A DNA stretch of 64,000 nucleotides from Owenia fusiformis (lineage: Eukaryota; Annelida; Polychaeta; Sabellida; Oweniidae). This document shows positions 35,030 to 48,500 of this stretch, one piece after another; position 1 is the first letter of the stretch; every line of letters begins with the position of its first letter. The notes beneath the pieces are model-generated. The model worked only from the letters and a program-made list of their open reading frames with translations. It had not been told where the DNA came from and ran no database searches. A program made the translations under genes and the position numbers. Where the stretch lies: positions 17,745,181-17,809,180 of the forward strand of contig CAIIXF020000010.1 in the NCBI GenBank assembly GCA_903813345.2, in the 5' to 3' direction.

Positions 35030-35560
35030 CCATGGAAGGTATCGCAACTGATTTCAAACTGTCATGTTAGATTTCGGCTATCGATTAGGGATTTGAACAG
35101 GTGCATGTGTTAGGTCAATGCATTAACCAAATCAAGCACTCATAGAGGTGACAAAATGATTTGGACTTTGAGACAGGGAAGGTGCAAACACCCCATAAAC
35201 GTTTTTCTGAAATGTTGCCCTTTTCACATATGTTTTTTCAATGTTTGGTGCATCAATATGTTGCATTTGTAGACATAGTCAACCAATTTAAAGGAAATAT
35301 GTTAATGCAACAAATATTGAAAAAACAGATGTTTGAAGGACTGGAAATCAGGACATTACAGAAAAACATGTTGATTGGGTGTTTGCACCCTCCCTGTCTT
35401 AAAGTCCAAATTATTTTATCATCTCTTTGGCTGCTTGTACTGGAGTTAATGATGGCCTAACACATGCAATTGTTAAAATCCTCAGAAAATAGCCAAAATC
35501 CAACATATGACTGAAATCTGTTGCAATACCGTCCACGGTCCTTTAAAAGAAGGTTATTTC
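35030..35560. repeat. Internal foldback of the composite element
   Basis: The arms (about 35030-35240 and 35305-35560) pair imperfectly. Corresponding words include TGCATGTGTTAGG, TTTGGACTTTGAGACAGGG and GGTGCAAACACCC. The loop is about 65 bases. A 99-residue open frame spans both arms and is explained by this structure. Confidence 0.7.
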
Positions 35561-36420
35561 GAGTTACATAGAGTAGTTTTCATTCTCATCAACACATCTT
35601 TGCCCTGAAATCATACGTGAAACAAGTGGTTTGACCTTTATGAAAATTTGCTTAATTTTGACACACTTTTGTTTGACTTATACTGTTTTTGAGGCTGCCT
35701 TATCTGAAACCCTGAAGCGTTTCTGTTTCAAATGATCAAACAATCAAGTCTCATCTTGCCTTTATTTCAAACTCTAGTCCAGACTCGAGTCCAATCAAAA
35801 ATGAATTATCTACATGGAAGTCCTTTAATAATTGTTTTTGAAACTGTTTTCAATACTTAATATTCTCCAGGTGACTGTCTTACAAAATTATTGTGCATTG
35901 TGAATCTTCACTATCTTTCTGATAGTGTTATATAATGTACATATTTACCTCAGCAAACTTTATTTTCAGAGAACACATGATGAATCTTTTATTCCACATT
36001 CTCAATTTTGCATCAATTATGTTTCAAGAAATCCCCCGACTCCCTATGAAGGATTCCATTGATATTAAAATAAATTATGGGAAAGTAGGTCATAAGAAAG
36101 AGGTACAGTGAGTTCCATCCATTCCAATGATGCAATTTTTGTGCTAATTTTGAATATTCTTATGGCACTTTTACAGATACTTGCTTTAGCCAATTGCAGA
36201 GATGTCAAGTTAATATTTTGGTCAAAGTAGATAGTGAAATCACTAAAGAGAAGTCAAGAATCTTATACATAAAATATGTTTTACATCAACTTGTTTACCT
36301 GAAAATAAAAAGAAGCCACAGAATTTCTGAACATGCGGATCTACCCGAATGTTGTCTCAGTCATAATTTAATAAATGAAATCATTGTGGTAAATATGTGG
36401 AGCCTATGTGCCTTATAATA

Positions 36421-37302
36421 TACTCCTCAAAAAAAGTTAAGGACCTCAAAGGTTTACATGTTAACCCCCATATTTGATTAACGACTGTTTTCTAAGCGGG
36501 GAACAAAAGAAATCCCAATAAAGTAAATAAATCTGTATTTTGATTCTATTCCCTATAAAGTCCGCAATGTTTCAATGTCATATCTCCATTACATTCTGTC
36601 AGAATTTGATGTCAAAATTGATGAATTTCATGAAATGTAACAAAAATGGCAGATCCCATGTTAAACAAATGGGGAATGGTTGGGTTGCCATAAGTCATAT
36701 GAGGAACGATCCATCCATCCGATTGCTCTCAAAATTGAGATTGTAAGAGATAATTAAATTTACTAAATTGTCTACTCGACAAAATATGATTTAATTGTCC
36801 AGGCTTTACAAAAGTTAATGGTTTCAAATTCAATAATTTTTTAATGAACCTCTTATTGAAATAACACAGGTGGTTCAGTGAGGTGGTCAAAATTACTTTA
36901 ACGCTCCGTATCGCTAATTTTAACAACATAAGCGAGACATTTAGCATGTAAAATGTAAAATCATTCAATTTTCTACTTAGAAAGTATTTTTAATAAATGT
37001 TTTGCTGAATAGATATTCCAAAATCTGAGTTGCCCCTAAGCCACCATTCCCCATTTGTTTAACATGGGATCTGCCATTTTTGTTGCATTTCATGAAATTC
37101 ATCAATTTTGACATCAAATTTTGACAGAATGTAATGGAGATATAACATTGAAACATTGCGGACTTTATAGGGAATAGAATCAAAATACAGATTTATTTAC
37201 TTTATTGGGATTTCTTTTGTTCCCCGCTTAGAAAACAGTCGTTAAACAAATATGGGGGTTAACATGTAAACCTATGAGGTCCTTAATTTTTTTTGAGGAG
37301 TA
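36421..37302. mobile_element. 882-bp element with ~260-bp terminal inverted repeats (TACTCCTC ends)
   Basis: The arms 36421-36681 and 37041-37302 are reverse complements with only scattered mismatches. Each starts TACTCCTCAAAAAAA and proceeds through GTTAAGGACCTCA and AGCGGGGAACAAAAG. TA dinucleotides flank both ends, fitting a Tc1/mariner-type target. The middle ~360 bases are unique and non-coding. Two opposite-strand open frames with nearly the same translation are mirror images of the arms. Confidence 0.85.
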
Positions 37303-37556
37303 TAATACATTTACTGTAGTACATGGATTCGCGCCTAACATTTATTTCCTTATAAATATCAAATATTCGATCAACAGCAGTTTCAAAATTATCGTATATT
37401 GTATTTCACCTAAACTTTTGTAAAATATTGTATATGGTATAAGAGCTGTGAAAAATATTGTATATGGTGAAAAAATATTGTATATGGTATAAGAGAGCTG
37501 AAAAATATTGTATATGGATTTCCAAGACCCCCTATACACCCCCCCCCCCCTTCAAA

Positions 37557-38528
37557 TCAAATGAGTTGTCTTACTTCCTTTAGTGGTATTTTAGCGCGAA
37601 ATTCAAACTCGTTTATCATACGGATATGAGTCTGATAGATGGTTTTAGGAAAATACCAGACGGCTCTTTATCTAATTACAGATATCACACTCTTATCTTG
37701 AAGATGATATAATGATCGTGGGATTATTATTGACGTATCACCGATGAATAAGCAGTATAATGAATTTGTTTTATAATTTACCATATATCTAAAGAACAAT
37801 ACAAGGCCTAAAATAGGCCCTCGAAGTACGCTGTGGAAATTTTAATTTTTAAATATGTTATTGTTTATTTAAAAAATGCCCCATAGTTTTTCAAATTAGG
37901 AATGATATTTTTATTTTCCTTTCTTTGAGGAAAAATTATTATTTTGATTCGAAATGTTTTATTCTTGTATTCTTTCAATATTCAAATAAAAAAATATGAC
38001 AAAACTTAATTTACCCTTTAAAGTATATTAACAGCCTTTCTAATGGCAGCTTATCATTGATTTGAATAGCATCTTTTTGGAATTCGATTTTCACATATTT
38101 TTATGAAAAATATATTTCGAACACGCTGATATATTCTGTCAGTGATAAAGATGTTATGTTCGATTTGATTTTCAATTGTTACATCCTTGTTTTACCAGTT
38201 TTCTTTTTGATGAAGACTAATCAAATGAAATATATATATTTAAATACACTATCACAGAATTAAATCATTCTTAAACATATCAGACTGCCACCTATATATC
38301 TGTATTGTATTGGAGTTAACTTTCTTATGATTTCAATACGTTACCGTTTTTGCTTTCTCACGATTGCCATCATAAACTAACTAAGATTACGGATTAGCTT
38401 TTTGTCTAAGCAACCCCGTGGTATTTACCTAGGATTGCGTATTTTACATCTACGATAATAGATGCACTATTAAACACAAGTTGCATCGGAGATTTCAATG
38501 TTCCAGGGGTAACCTTATAAATCAACGG
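37557..38528. other. Intergenic, no gene seen
   Basis: AT-rich sequence with long A/T runs. I see no exon, repeat or regulatory structure that I can support. Confidence 0.4.
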
Positions 38529-38910
38529 ACAAACAGAATACAAAATCGATGGTATTATCGGGCGGATTAGAACTAACGATGCTCCTTCTTTACATCCTGT
38601 TAATCTTTTTAAGTTCATCTACAACTAAGAAATGTTTCAAGTGCACTTGTCAATGGCGATCTCTAATTAATTGGGTATATAACAATCAACTTGTTGAACT
38701 GGGAAACTTAACATTCATATGACGATCACGGGAGATTATAAAATACAAGATTCTTTGAATTGTAATTGAAATGCAAGTACCCTGGCCCGTTGCCATGCGC
38801 ATTGTCGTAGAAAATCGTATGAAATGTATAGAATACAAAATCAATGTTATTATCAGGCAGATTAGGACCAACGGTGTTCCTCTTTAACGTCCGGCTAAGT
38901 TCATCTTTAT

Positions 38911-39920
38911 ACAGGGTGGGCAATTGAAAATGGGTTACTCACATATATTATGTTTAAAAGAGCATATGGTATGAACCAGATGTCATGAAAATTAGAAAAT
39001 ATAACGTTTGAACATTTCTGTTCGTGAATGCAAAATTTCAAAGCAAACAATACAAGTTTTCGTTATTTTTTTAAATGTGACATATTACCTCAGAATAAGC
39101 TTTTGAATTTGAAGAGTTTTTTTAAATTTCAATGGTTCTAGGTACACTTCTTTATTTCTCCTTATTTTTCCATCATTGTATCTCGCCAAAATATCATTGT
39201 TATATGAAGTCTAAATCGAGATAACCTTCTTTATGTTAATTATGCCCTAAGGTCACATTTGCTCCGATTCATCGGCCGGCACCCGGCCAATAACAGTATT
39301 TTGTTCGAAACTGATTTCAACTTGCTTCAAATTGACCAAACTTGTTTTTAAAATCATGTGCAAGGTCTCAGGACTTCATATCTGACCTCAAATTTGAGAT
39401 TTGACCTTCGATTTTGAACAAAATACTCAGTCTGCCTGGCGCCGGTCGGTGAATAGGAGCAAATGTGGCCTAGGCATTACAGATGAAATTGTCACAAAAT
39501 TGTTACTAATTGTTCCAAAAATCGAAAATCAGGATTTCTTTGCTAAAATGGAATAACGTTATGATGATAGGCTGATTATATTACTATTACGCATGTGCAC
39601 TCGAAACAAATTAAGGTTAGAACGAATCATGAATCGTAGTTTCAAGTAGGCATTCATTATGTGCAGTGATGACTTTTCTTAGATTGAGAGCTAATTTCAC
39701 AAATAAAGGCAGATTATTAGACATCCTTTTTGTGAATTTCCTCTTTCGATTGTAAAATCTGTTTTTCTGAATTGTGATATCACAAACAAAAACTATCACA
39801 ATTTCTACAACATAAAGACAAGTCACATATAATTATCAGCTAAACACATGGTTTATCTGTGTGATTCTAAATACTTCTAAGAATTACACCAGTGTCCCAT
39901 TTTTTATTGTCCACCCTGTA
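38911..39920. mobile_element. TIR element with ACAGGGTGG ends
   Basis: The ends ACAGGGTGGGCAATTGAAAA (left) and TTTTATTGTCCACCCTGT (right) are inverted repeats with few mismatches, and TA flanks both. The interior is non-coding apart from a second nested element at 39246-39474. Similar ACAGGGTG termini bound the element at 62501-63091. Confidence 0.75.
39246..39474. mobile_element. 229-bp TIR element carrying one AGGTCA-type monomer
   Basis: The termini read CCTAAGGTCACATTTGCTCC and the approximate complement GGAGCAAATGTGGCCTAGG, with further paired words CGGCCGGCACCCGG and TATTTTGTTC. The interior (CAACTTGCTTCAAATTGACC, AAAATCATGTGCAAG, GATTTGACCTT) is one monomer of the array otherwise found inside the ATGTCACCACC family. 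A second copy begins at 63920. Confidence 0.7.
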
Positions 39921-40013
39921 TAACCAAGAGATATCCAATGTTTCAAGTGCACATGCCAATGACAATCTCTAATTGGGTATGTAATTAATTAACTAGTTGA
40001 ACTTAACATATAT

Positions 40014-41361
40014 TTGATAAGCTATTCTAGAATATCAGAGGCTTTGACTAGGCTGATTGTGTTTTCCATTGTGCCATAGTTCTTGGACGGTTTCCATTCA
40101 AATGTTGTTTTCTTTATCTAACATTAAATCATAGTTTGGATTGGAAAATTGGGATTTGTTTTCCCTTCCGACGATTGGATATTCTCTCCAATATGTTTCC
40201 TTTTCTTGCTGTGCTTAGTTCGTAATGCTTACAGGTCCTTTTGACACGTTACGTATTCACTACCTTTCGGGTTTCCCTAATTTGTCTTTCTGTCCGTCTG
40301 TCCGACTGTCCGTCTGTCCGTCTGTCTGTCTGTCGAAAAAAGTGACACGCTTTAAACCTCCCTCGATAAGATTCCCATTTCAAATCATTTTTCTTTATGG
40401 ATCATTAGTTTAAAGGTATGTTCTCATATAAGTATGGCTGTCAATTAGACTAATCATCAAACCGTCATCCTCCAATTGCTCCAAAATCCAGAATATCTTC
40501 TTTCGAGGAAGAACGGACTCTGGACGTCTGCTTTGGAGGATGCTAAATCGTGTGACCCCAGTTATCCATGGTACTATTTATATTACTCTCTGGGTAAGTT
40601 CCCTTTGACCACTGGTTACCATGAATCAGTCTCCATGGCCTTCAATTATGGAAATTTCATATTTTTGATTGTTTGCAAAGATTACTATAACCCATGCAGT
40701 CTGCGTATATTTCCAATCAAATATCCTGTTCACTTTTTTTCATTATATACAACAATAAAATCTAAACGAATCGTTTCCTGGGTATGGAATATAAAGTTGA
40801 TTTATTTTCTTCGCTATTTCTATATGGAAGAAAGACGCATTCACCCTGCTTTGTAAAGTATTTCAGTTTATCGAGAGGGAATATTGGTTTTATTGAATCG
40901 AATCAGTAATAGGTAGACACCGGTGTCGGTCTATTCAATATACTATAAATGAGGAGTAAGATAAAATAAAGAAACTGCGACGACGTGGTGAGCTGTAAAG
41001 TGAACATTTTCAAGAATCAGATTATGTGTATTGGAAAGAGGAGAAAGGGAGGGAATCGCTCTAATTAGCTCTGACCTGATTAAAACTGATAATGATATGT
41101 TCTTCTGGAAAAATGAACAAATTTCACACTTTGAAAAATGAATCACTGGTAAATTAAATTAAATGAAAGTCCGTTTATATCAGCAACTAATGAACTGTCT
41201 CCTCCAACAATGTCTGAAAGAGTTTTATTGCATAATTGCCTGTATAATTGCAGTGAAATGGTTGAGCGAACAAACATGTCAGCTTTCGAGCAGATATCAC
41301 CTTCTCGAGATATATGTTATGCATGTCATTTTATTTTTACTCAAATGACACCTTCATAATT
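40014..41361. other. Intergenic with a GTCT/GTCC microsatellite; no firm gene
   Basis: A tetranucleotide repeat of TCTG and TCCG words lies at about 40286-40334. A 126-residue open frame at 40476-40856 has no recognisable domain. Its first part ends at a donor-like CTCTGG|GTAAGT near 40593, so an exon there cannot be excluded, but nothing supports one strongly. Confidence 0.35.
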
Positions 41362-41512
41362 AACAAGGCATTAACATGAAAAATGTCACCAACTGCCATT
41401 TGTTACATTCGCCAGCCACCGAACATCGACCATCCAACACCGTCCACATAAATGTTGGAGACTATAGTAATATGTCACTATTTCTGGTAGTGACATAAAA
41501 AATGAAATGCGC
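41362..41512 (-). mobile_element. Short reverse-oriented copy of the ATGTCACCACC family
   Basis: Read on the minus strand, it begins TTTTTATGTCACTACC and ends GGTGACATTTTTCATGTTAATGCCTTG. It is about 150 bases long and has no monomer array, like the minimal copy at 21611. Confidence 0.7.
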
Positions 41513-41574
41513 ATGTGCGTCTGAAGGGGGGTACGTTGGGTGCGACAGTACTCCCCGATTCTTTCCCTTTTTAG

Positions 41575-41692
41575 CCAGTCCCCGGGGATTTCCTTCATGA
41601 TGCCGAGGAGGAGAATCGGAGGAAAGAAGAACAATGTGCTCTGGGGGAAAAGATGGAGAAGCTACAGAAGACTTCAAATGCAAGCTTAACGA
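41575..41692 (+). CDS. Possible orphan exon, charged coiled-coil-like
   Basis: A pyrimidine-rich tract ending CTTTTTAG precedes an open 118-base stretch that ends at a donor-like GA|GTGAGA. One frame reads through with a Glu/Lys-rich segment (HDAEEENRRKEEQ, GEKMEKLQK) suggestive of a coiled coil. No neighbouring exon was found, and no family is recognised. It could be a degraded gene or transposon fragment. Confidence 0.22.
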
Positions 41693-41699
41693 GTGAGAA

Positions 41700-44600
41700 T
41701 ATTTTTAGAGACGCACCCCATTAGAAAAATTCTTAGGACGCCAGGTCATCGGAAACTGCATGCCAAACTCGTATTGTTTGATTTAACCTGGGGACCCTTG
41801 CTGGTAATCAGTGATTCACTATATCCATCTCTTAAGGACAGAATCCCTGTTGACCACACTTAACGAGGAGGATCCTCTTCTGGAGGAATTATCGAAATAG
41901 ATACAATAAATCCCTGGTAGATTGAGTTAATGAAAGTCCGTTTACATTAGCAGAGATTTAACATATCTTCGTCAACAATGTCTTAAAGAAGACATATTGT
42001 TTAATTACCTTATAGGGACATGAGTGAGAGATCAAACATGTCAACTTGTATACTCTGGAAGATATTTCCGCAATGTAGCCGAATGAACGGTATTAACCCT
42101 TTCAAGATTGTATCATATGACCACAAAACGTTTTCTCTCTAAATTGAATGACGCATATTGAATGGCAGGGTGAGAAGCAGTTCATAAAATACTGTATCTT
42201 GAAGATATTACAAAGTCATATCTGATCGTACAGAAAATACATGTTATCAAATACATAGTATATCATTGTTCATTAGTCTTTTATTGTCATATAATGCCAC
42301 TAATGGATACAATGATGTAGGACAGATTCTCCGCTAATAGGATTCAGTTTGTAAAGAATCATTAACACTTTCACCTATTTCTCAAGAACATGAAAATAAG
42401 ATGCAAGAGAGCAATCATCTTTTCTTCAACTTCTCATAGGCACATCGCTATGGGGTTTTTCAAGAATTAATTAGTTATAATGTTGAAATTTTGTTGCTGA
42501 CTGAGGACAGAGAAGTATACGCGAAATGAATGATTCGATAAGTGAATTTTTTAGATGATAAAAATTTACAAAATAAAAAAGTTAATTGTAAAAAAGTTCA
42601 TGAATCATAGACAATGAAGATAAATGTTTTAATTCTTGAATTCGGCATATTCCATCTAAAATTTCAATAACAGCCGAACCAATATCATCCTTAGCGAAGT
42701 CGTTTCAAACTGGGGCAAAATTTTTAGATTCCAAAATTTGTCTGGCGCTATTTGCATATTCTGAACAATAAATATTTCCTAACCATATTAGAAAGAATAA
42801 ACATCTCTTTGCCTCGTTTTGACCTCTGACCTTGACCTAGATAGAAAAAATCCCCAAGGGTCAGCTCAGTATATCACTTGAAGGGCCATGCAGTACGATA
42901 AGCTAGCTTAAAGTATGACAAGGGTCGTTTGGGAATAAATTGAAGAAATAGGAAATTCACAAAAATACCCTCTTTAATAATATATTGGCAAAAAAATAAT
43001 AGAAGGCCTCTCACAGAGGGCTTTAGCTAGAATTAAAGATTTATTCAAGGCCTTGAAGGGTGGTAACTCATCCCCTGCCCTCATTTAAACAATCGATCTG
43101 ATATAAATGTAGACTGTACGGTATCATTTTCAGAAGTTCATCAAAGTACACTGTTAATGTAGGTGATGGCCGATGCCTGAAAGAATACCGTATTGTATCA
43201 CTCCGTATGATATAGTGATGTTCAGGTATTAATAAGTTCATTTACCTCAGCATATCTTACTCATGCAGCATTAACAGATGTATACGTCATGATCAGGTTC
43301 TCCAATCTCAGACAAGTAAAGAGTAATTCTAGCTTGAGTGTGGTCATGGGTGTAATAACCTATAAATCGAACAGGTAACCGACACATTGCTCCAAGTGAT
43401 GAGCCTTGCCTTTTCTGGGGATCTTTGCTCTTTAAGGCAAATTAAAATGTTCTAAAGCGATTCTCTGATATTTTGAAATGAAAACTGTCATAAACTAAGG
43501 TTTAGTGGGTATCTCGTATCTGTTGCCACACAATGAATTGTATCAAATTTCATAAATTACATTCGTTATAGATTTTCATATGAAATGAACGAGGGTATCT
43601 CGAAAAGCCTAGATATTGGAATATCCCGGATCACCTAACTCTCACGACTTAGGGATGAGTACGATGACACAATAGTATCATGATGCTAAAACTGAACTGG
43701 TACAGTATAAAACAGTTACATTCAATAAACACGTTCCTAATGTAATTAAGAGACTATATTCAGTCAATGAAGGATGGCAATGAATGATGTGATTTGTCTT
43801 AAATTCGTAACTATTTCCGGCAACAAATTCAAACATGTTAAATGGTTGGAAAACATCTCATATTAATCTGAACGATCACATCGATATTTTAGCCCACTCC
43901 TAAACTATGTAGAACATCCTAGGTAGAACCCATAAGATTTATTGAGATATTAAAAGAAATCTTACTGGAAGAATACTTGCATGCATCATCGCATTGTTGA
44001 CTACGTACGCTTAATCCTCACCACCATGTATTATACAGGCGTATTTTGTAATTTGCCATCGACTGAGAAGAATAAAGGCACATGAAAGAATTCGAAATCG
44101 ATGCTTTTGGAGAATCAAATAGTCATAACTACGCATGCGTGCGACTCAGAACCAATCTTAAATAGACAAAACAGTAGAACTTACTTTCATTTAGTTATAA
44201 CTTTTCATTAGAGAAATGATACAAAGAATAGATCGCATAAGCTGTGTGAGTTTTTAACCCGGATTATTACTTCACCTGATTTATGGTAAGAATGTATAAA
44301 TCTATAAATATCTATTAGTTTCTAAAGTGTAAAGTTTGCATTAAAATTAAAATGATCAGCTTTAATTTGGAATTGTTTTGGGCAACGTGATCGCATTCTC
44401 TCATTTATCAAAGTTATGATTCAGTATCATAGAACTGTTCCAATATTTAGTAGTTTTTTTCGTTTTTGCTTTGCTGTACGGTACCGTATACTTAATTGTA
44501 CGTTGTAATATCTTCATAGCTGGGTTGGATTTTAAAATGTTCAACAAGTTATCGTGAACGGGTCATGAGTTCAGATCCCCTTCGTGAGAGAGTGGCATTT

Positions 44601-44999
44601 AGCACAGAAAATATTCTGCTTTTCATCTGTTATGATATTTTCTATTTTTCTATGATATTTTTGCAAGTCTAATAATACTTAACACATCGAAGTGTCAAAT
44701 ACATGGAAGTGGATTAATGAGTTTATGAGGATCATATTTTCGGTTAAGAATACCATCAAAATATTAAAGGGCAATTAATTAAGTCTGAAAAGACGGAAAT
44801 TGTATAGAAAATGATTTTCTGGCACAATGTACCAGAAAACGAGCGAATACTTCTTCAATAAAGATATTGAACTTGAAGTATCACGATATAAATTTACAAG
44901 CTGTCCCATTTGCAACAGTTTACTGGTTAGTTTTTTAATATAATACCACAGTGAATACACCGTTGCTCGTATCTTTGGAATATTGGGCACTTCACATAT
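41700..44999. other. Intergenic, nothing supportable seen
   Basis: About 3.3 kb of AT-rich DNA. No exon with matching splice sites, no strong repeat and no RNA gene were recognised. Confidence 0.4.
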
Positions 45000-45009
45000 A
45001 AGATCTGTT

Positions 45010-45530
45010 ACGCAGAATATGGCATATATTCATGGTTGCACGGTATTTGTAATACTGGTGAATATGCCATACTAACCTGCGGTATATGACATACACCTCA
45101 GTTGAGTATTGCATATTCGGCAGTGAATATGCGATACATTGATTTCAGTGAATACCCGATACTCATCTGCGGAATGTCATTCTCACTTGCGGAAGATACC
45201 TTATATCCCGGGTGAGTATGACATATACCGCAAGTGAAAACGTGATATAGAAACCTTGATTTGATTGGTTGCGAGAATCGAATCTAAATGTAAAACTACG
45301 CTGGGTTACCAATATAGTTTAGTGCTTTGAGTACTATTATATGAATCCTGGATTTATTGAGTAAGTTTATCGTTCGTGCAATCGACGCAACTGACAATTG
45401 CATACTTCCGTACACCGTTCTAATTGCAATTGGTACGTGAGTATGCAATATACCGTTGTTGAATCCATCATACACCGCAAGTGAATATGCCACATTCGTT
45501 GCGGAATATGACATATATTTGTATCGTGTT
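45010..45530. repeat. Degenerate interspersed repeat of CGCAAGTGAATATG words
   Basis: Variants of a ~20-25 base motif (GTGAATATGCCATA, CTGCGGTATATGACATA, CCGCAAGTGAATATGCC) recur irregularly in both orientations. The pattern looks like an old satellite or the inside of a foldback. It is non-coding. Confidence 0.6.
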
Positions 45531-48500
45531 TACCGCGTAACAAGTTCAGCACATTTCCAAACAGCATCAATGTACAAAACTTTTACTTTTATGGAACTAT
45601 GCAAATATGATTTTTCTTAATACCCAGTCAAAAATCGTTCTTGGAAAATTCGATTAGTTTTAAAAATACATGTACGCCCTTCTACCAGAATATTTGCACA
45701 AAAATGTGTGAATTTTGACAGATTAATAACCGAAAAATTAAAATGAAAGAAAAAGTAAATGCGCATTGGAAAATATGAGCAACAGTGTACAATCACAAGA
45801 TCATGCGAGATAAAGATAACCGAACGATGGAACCGTTTAATGAGAAATTGGCAGATTCGGCTAATCCTAGCATCGCATTGCAATTTTGTTAGTGATCGTT
45901 GATGGTGGGGAAGATCATATAAAATAGTGATCATGGAATGGTTTGTAATTACAAGCCCCATAAAATACGATATCCATAATGGAACTTGTAGTTATTGATA
46001 TTTCACCATCTTTGAGTATAGCAACTTATGCAATATTGGAGAATACACACTTCGGAGACAAAAATCTTATGCAATGGCAGAAGCTTTCGTCACCCAAACA
46101 AGCTCGGTGACTTAATAGAATTTTATTTTCTAACTCTTGAACTCCACTGACCGCCCTCTCAAGTTTGACTACAAGATGTAGTACAATTGCAGCAACACTC
46201 GATTGCAACAACACCCACTTGAACTGGAATCAATGATCAATTTTGATGTCCAAGTTTACCAATATCTGAGGTCGTCACATTAATTTTATTTGTTTTTCTT
46301 TCATGAATCAGGATTTGTAATGAATTAATTCTCACTTAATTTGGCCATTGTACTGATATACCACTGCATATGAGATTACCGTGGTGCCACAAGAAATCAT
46401 ACGAGAGGTGATCCAAACCCGGATTCAAAGAAAAGTAAATTGTCGCGGACGTAATTTGATCGAAACTTGATCGTAATTTGATCGTGGGTTGATTAGAACT
46501 TTACAAAGTATTTCCACAATGTCCACGGCAATATATAGAACTTCAAAGTGTGATATCACTGTTTGCCTCCTGTTATCCGATTTTGGGTCGTAAACCAAAC
46601 ATATTTTGGAAACGCAGTGCAGACACTATGGCAACGCGGGTCCAGGCATCATACACAATTGACACATCTGGAAACGAGGTGACAGCAATGAAGCTGATGT
46701 TCTATTGTGTACGGTAATTGCATAATCAAAGTATATTATATCTGCTATTTTTCAAGGGACTTGGACGCGCTTTTTTGGTGCGTTGGCCTGCCCCCAAAAA
46801 CTAGTAGGCGATGTGAATTTCAAATCGGTTTCTTTTTCCCGCGACATTTATACTAATTGTAGATGTGTTCGGTACAGGGACAGCTTTCCAGTGCTTTATC
46901 TTCTCTTGTTGACAAAAGTGTGTTAGATGCAAGATTAAATCAACAAAAACCTCGATAGAAAAGCTTAAAGCATAACTACTTTGAGCTTTGCATATCAGAG
47001 AAAGTTGGTACCCGAGCCACGTTGCCATACAATATAATCTATGCTGTCGACTAGTTGCCATATTGCAGAAAATGACTGCGCCGCGTTTCCGGCTAGTTCA
47101 ATTTTGTAATCAGATTGCGAGAAAAACAAACAAAAGTTTAAATCTTAATCTGTATGGTATGGTATATTCTATATGCGTCAGACTCAGGCCATTGAATGCC
47201 AACGTTACATTTGCTCATGAGTGGCGAAATACCACCTAAATTGGAATTAGAGGACAGTTCAACAAAATAAGATCGGTAAATCATCATTTGTGTTGACTAT
47301 TTCTTTACACTGGTCAATGCCTGATCAGAAAAATTTCTATGAATTAACAAACCTTGAGGGATTGTTCACCGAATGTGAATCACGAGTTTTCAAAAACTTG
47401 CCCATGTTTCAAGGAAATAGAAGACGAAGTGGCTCAGATAATCGGGGTTGCCTCCAATTTGGTCTGTAACGCGTTGCAGCCTCGTTTTGAACAGCTACGC
47501 GTGGCTGCGCCGCGTCACCTCAATCCACCTTGTTAAACCAATGATTGAGTCCTAGGTTCACACATTGTAATTGTTTATATGAGTATAATTTCAATTAGAA
47601 CAAAGAAATTATAAATTATTGTTTTCTAGCCTTCCGTAAGGTTACATAATTAAATAATAGCAATACTTCCGCTTAATGGAATGCATTTTGAGTAGTTTCC
47701 TGAAACAATCATTTGTATTCTGATATAAAATGGTATTAATTCCAAAGAACAATAAAATACATTCCAATTAGTAGTATTGTTGAACTTTATTGTATTGATC
47801 CTCTTCTCTAAATGTCAATATTTGGAGGGGCACATATTGGTTGATCTTTATTGATAAAGTATGTGAATTTATCATTGAAGATCATATGTCATCTTGATCT
47901 AGCTATGTAATATTATGATTGGAAGGAATATAGTAACATATCGGCATGTCACCCCTTTAGATAATTCGATTTTCCTTCTTTGAGAGAGTTTTTATCTCTA
48001 CGCACTGGACTTCGAATTCGATGACCCGAGGGCAGTCTTATGTTGGTTTGAGCAATCTAGAATATCAGCGCTTCCATGAGCCATGAGAGGGGGATATGAA
48101 TAAACTGTAATCGATCATCCTGTTATTTTTGATCGCCCCTCGTACATCATTATTATTTTTCTTCCTTGAGAAAGTGTAACTTGAGGAGGCTACTTGTTGT
48201 CTGTTGATACCATAAGACCAACGCGTCCCCGATTAAACCAAAACATATCATTCACTCCTTAACACGCTGAGCTGGCAGACTTTGTTTCTCAACTAATGGG
48301 GGTTCCCCGAATAGTGACAAGGTGACCTGGCCTCTGAAATGTGACTAAATCCGACTTTTGGTATTTAAAAACGAACGAATGTGACAAATAAATGCTTGCA
48401 AGTGAAAATTTTGAACATTGATCGGACTGACAAGTGTTTTGAGAGACAAAAATAGACCATTCGTTCTGAATGTAATAGGGTGCAAGTAAATGTGACTTAT

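Larger units (their letters stand above)
34424..37556. mobile_element. Large composite TIR element with nested inverted repeats
   Basis: The outer ends are inverted: G-run then TGTATAGGG at 34428-34444 and CCCTATACA then a C-run at about 37530-37550. Next to each end is an array of the word ATATTGTATATGGTATAAGAG (left about 34450-34570, right about 37385-37515, inverted). Inside are an older foldback (about 35030-35560) and a younger 882-bp element (36421-37302). No transposase was seen. Confidence 0.65.
38529..40013. repeat. Tandem duplication (~190 bp) interrupted by a nested element
   Basis: Copy A (about 38529-38719) and copy B (about 38828-38910 plus 39921-40013) share GAATACAAAATC, GGCGGATTAG/GGCAGATTAG, GTTTCAAGTGCAC and AACTTGTTGAAC/AACTAGTTGAAC. 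Copy B is split by the element at 38911-39920, which shows that the duplication came first. No gene is carried. Confidence 0.7.

Noticed and set aside
35161-35460. 99-codon frame
   Set aside because: It runs across both arms and the loop of the foldback at 35030-35560 and has no recognised motif.
36540-37183. Plus-strand and minus-strand frames with nearly identical translations
   Set aside because: They lie in the two arms of the TACTCCTC inverted repeat, and the identity is explained by the arms and not by a gene family.
40476-40856. 126-codon plus-strand frame
   Set aside because: There is no recognisable domain. The donor-like site inside it is not matched by any partner exon.
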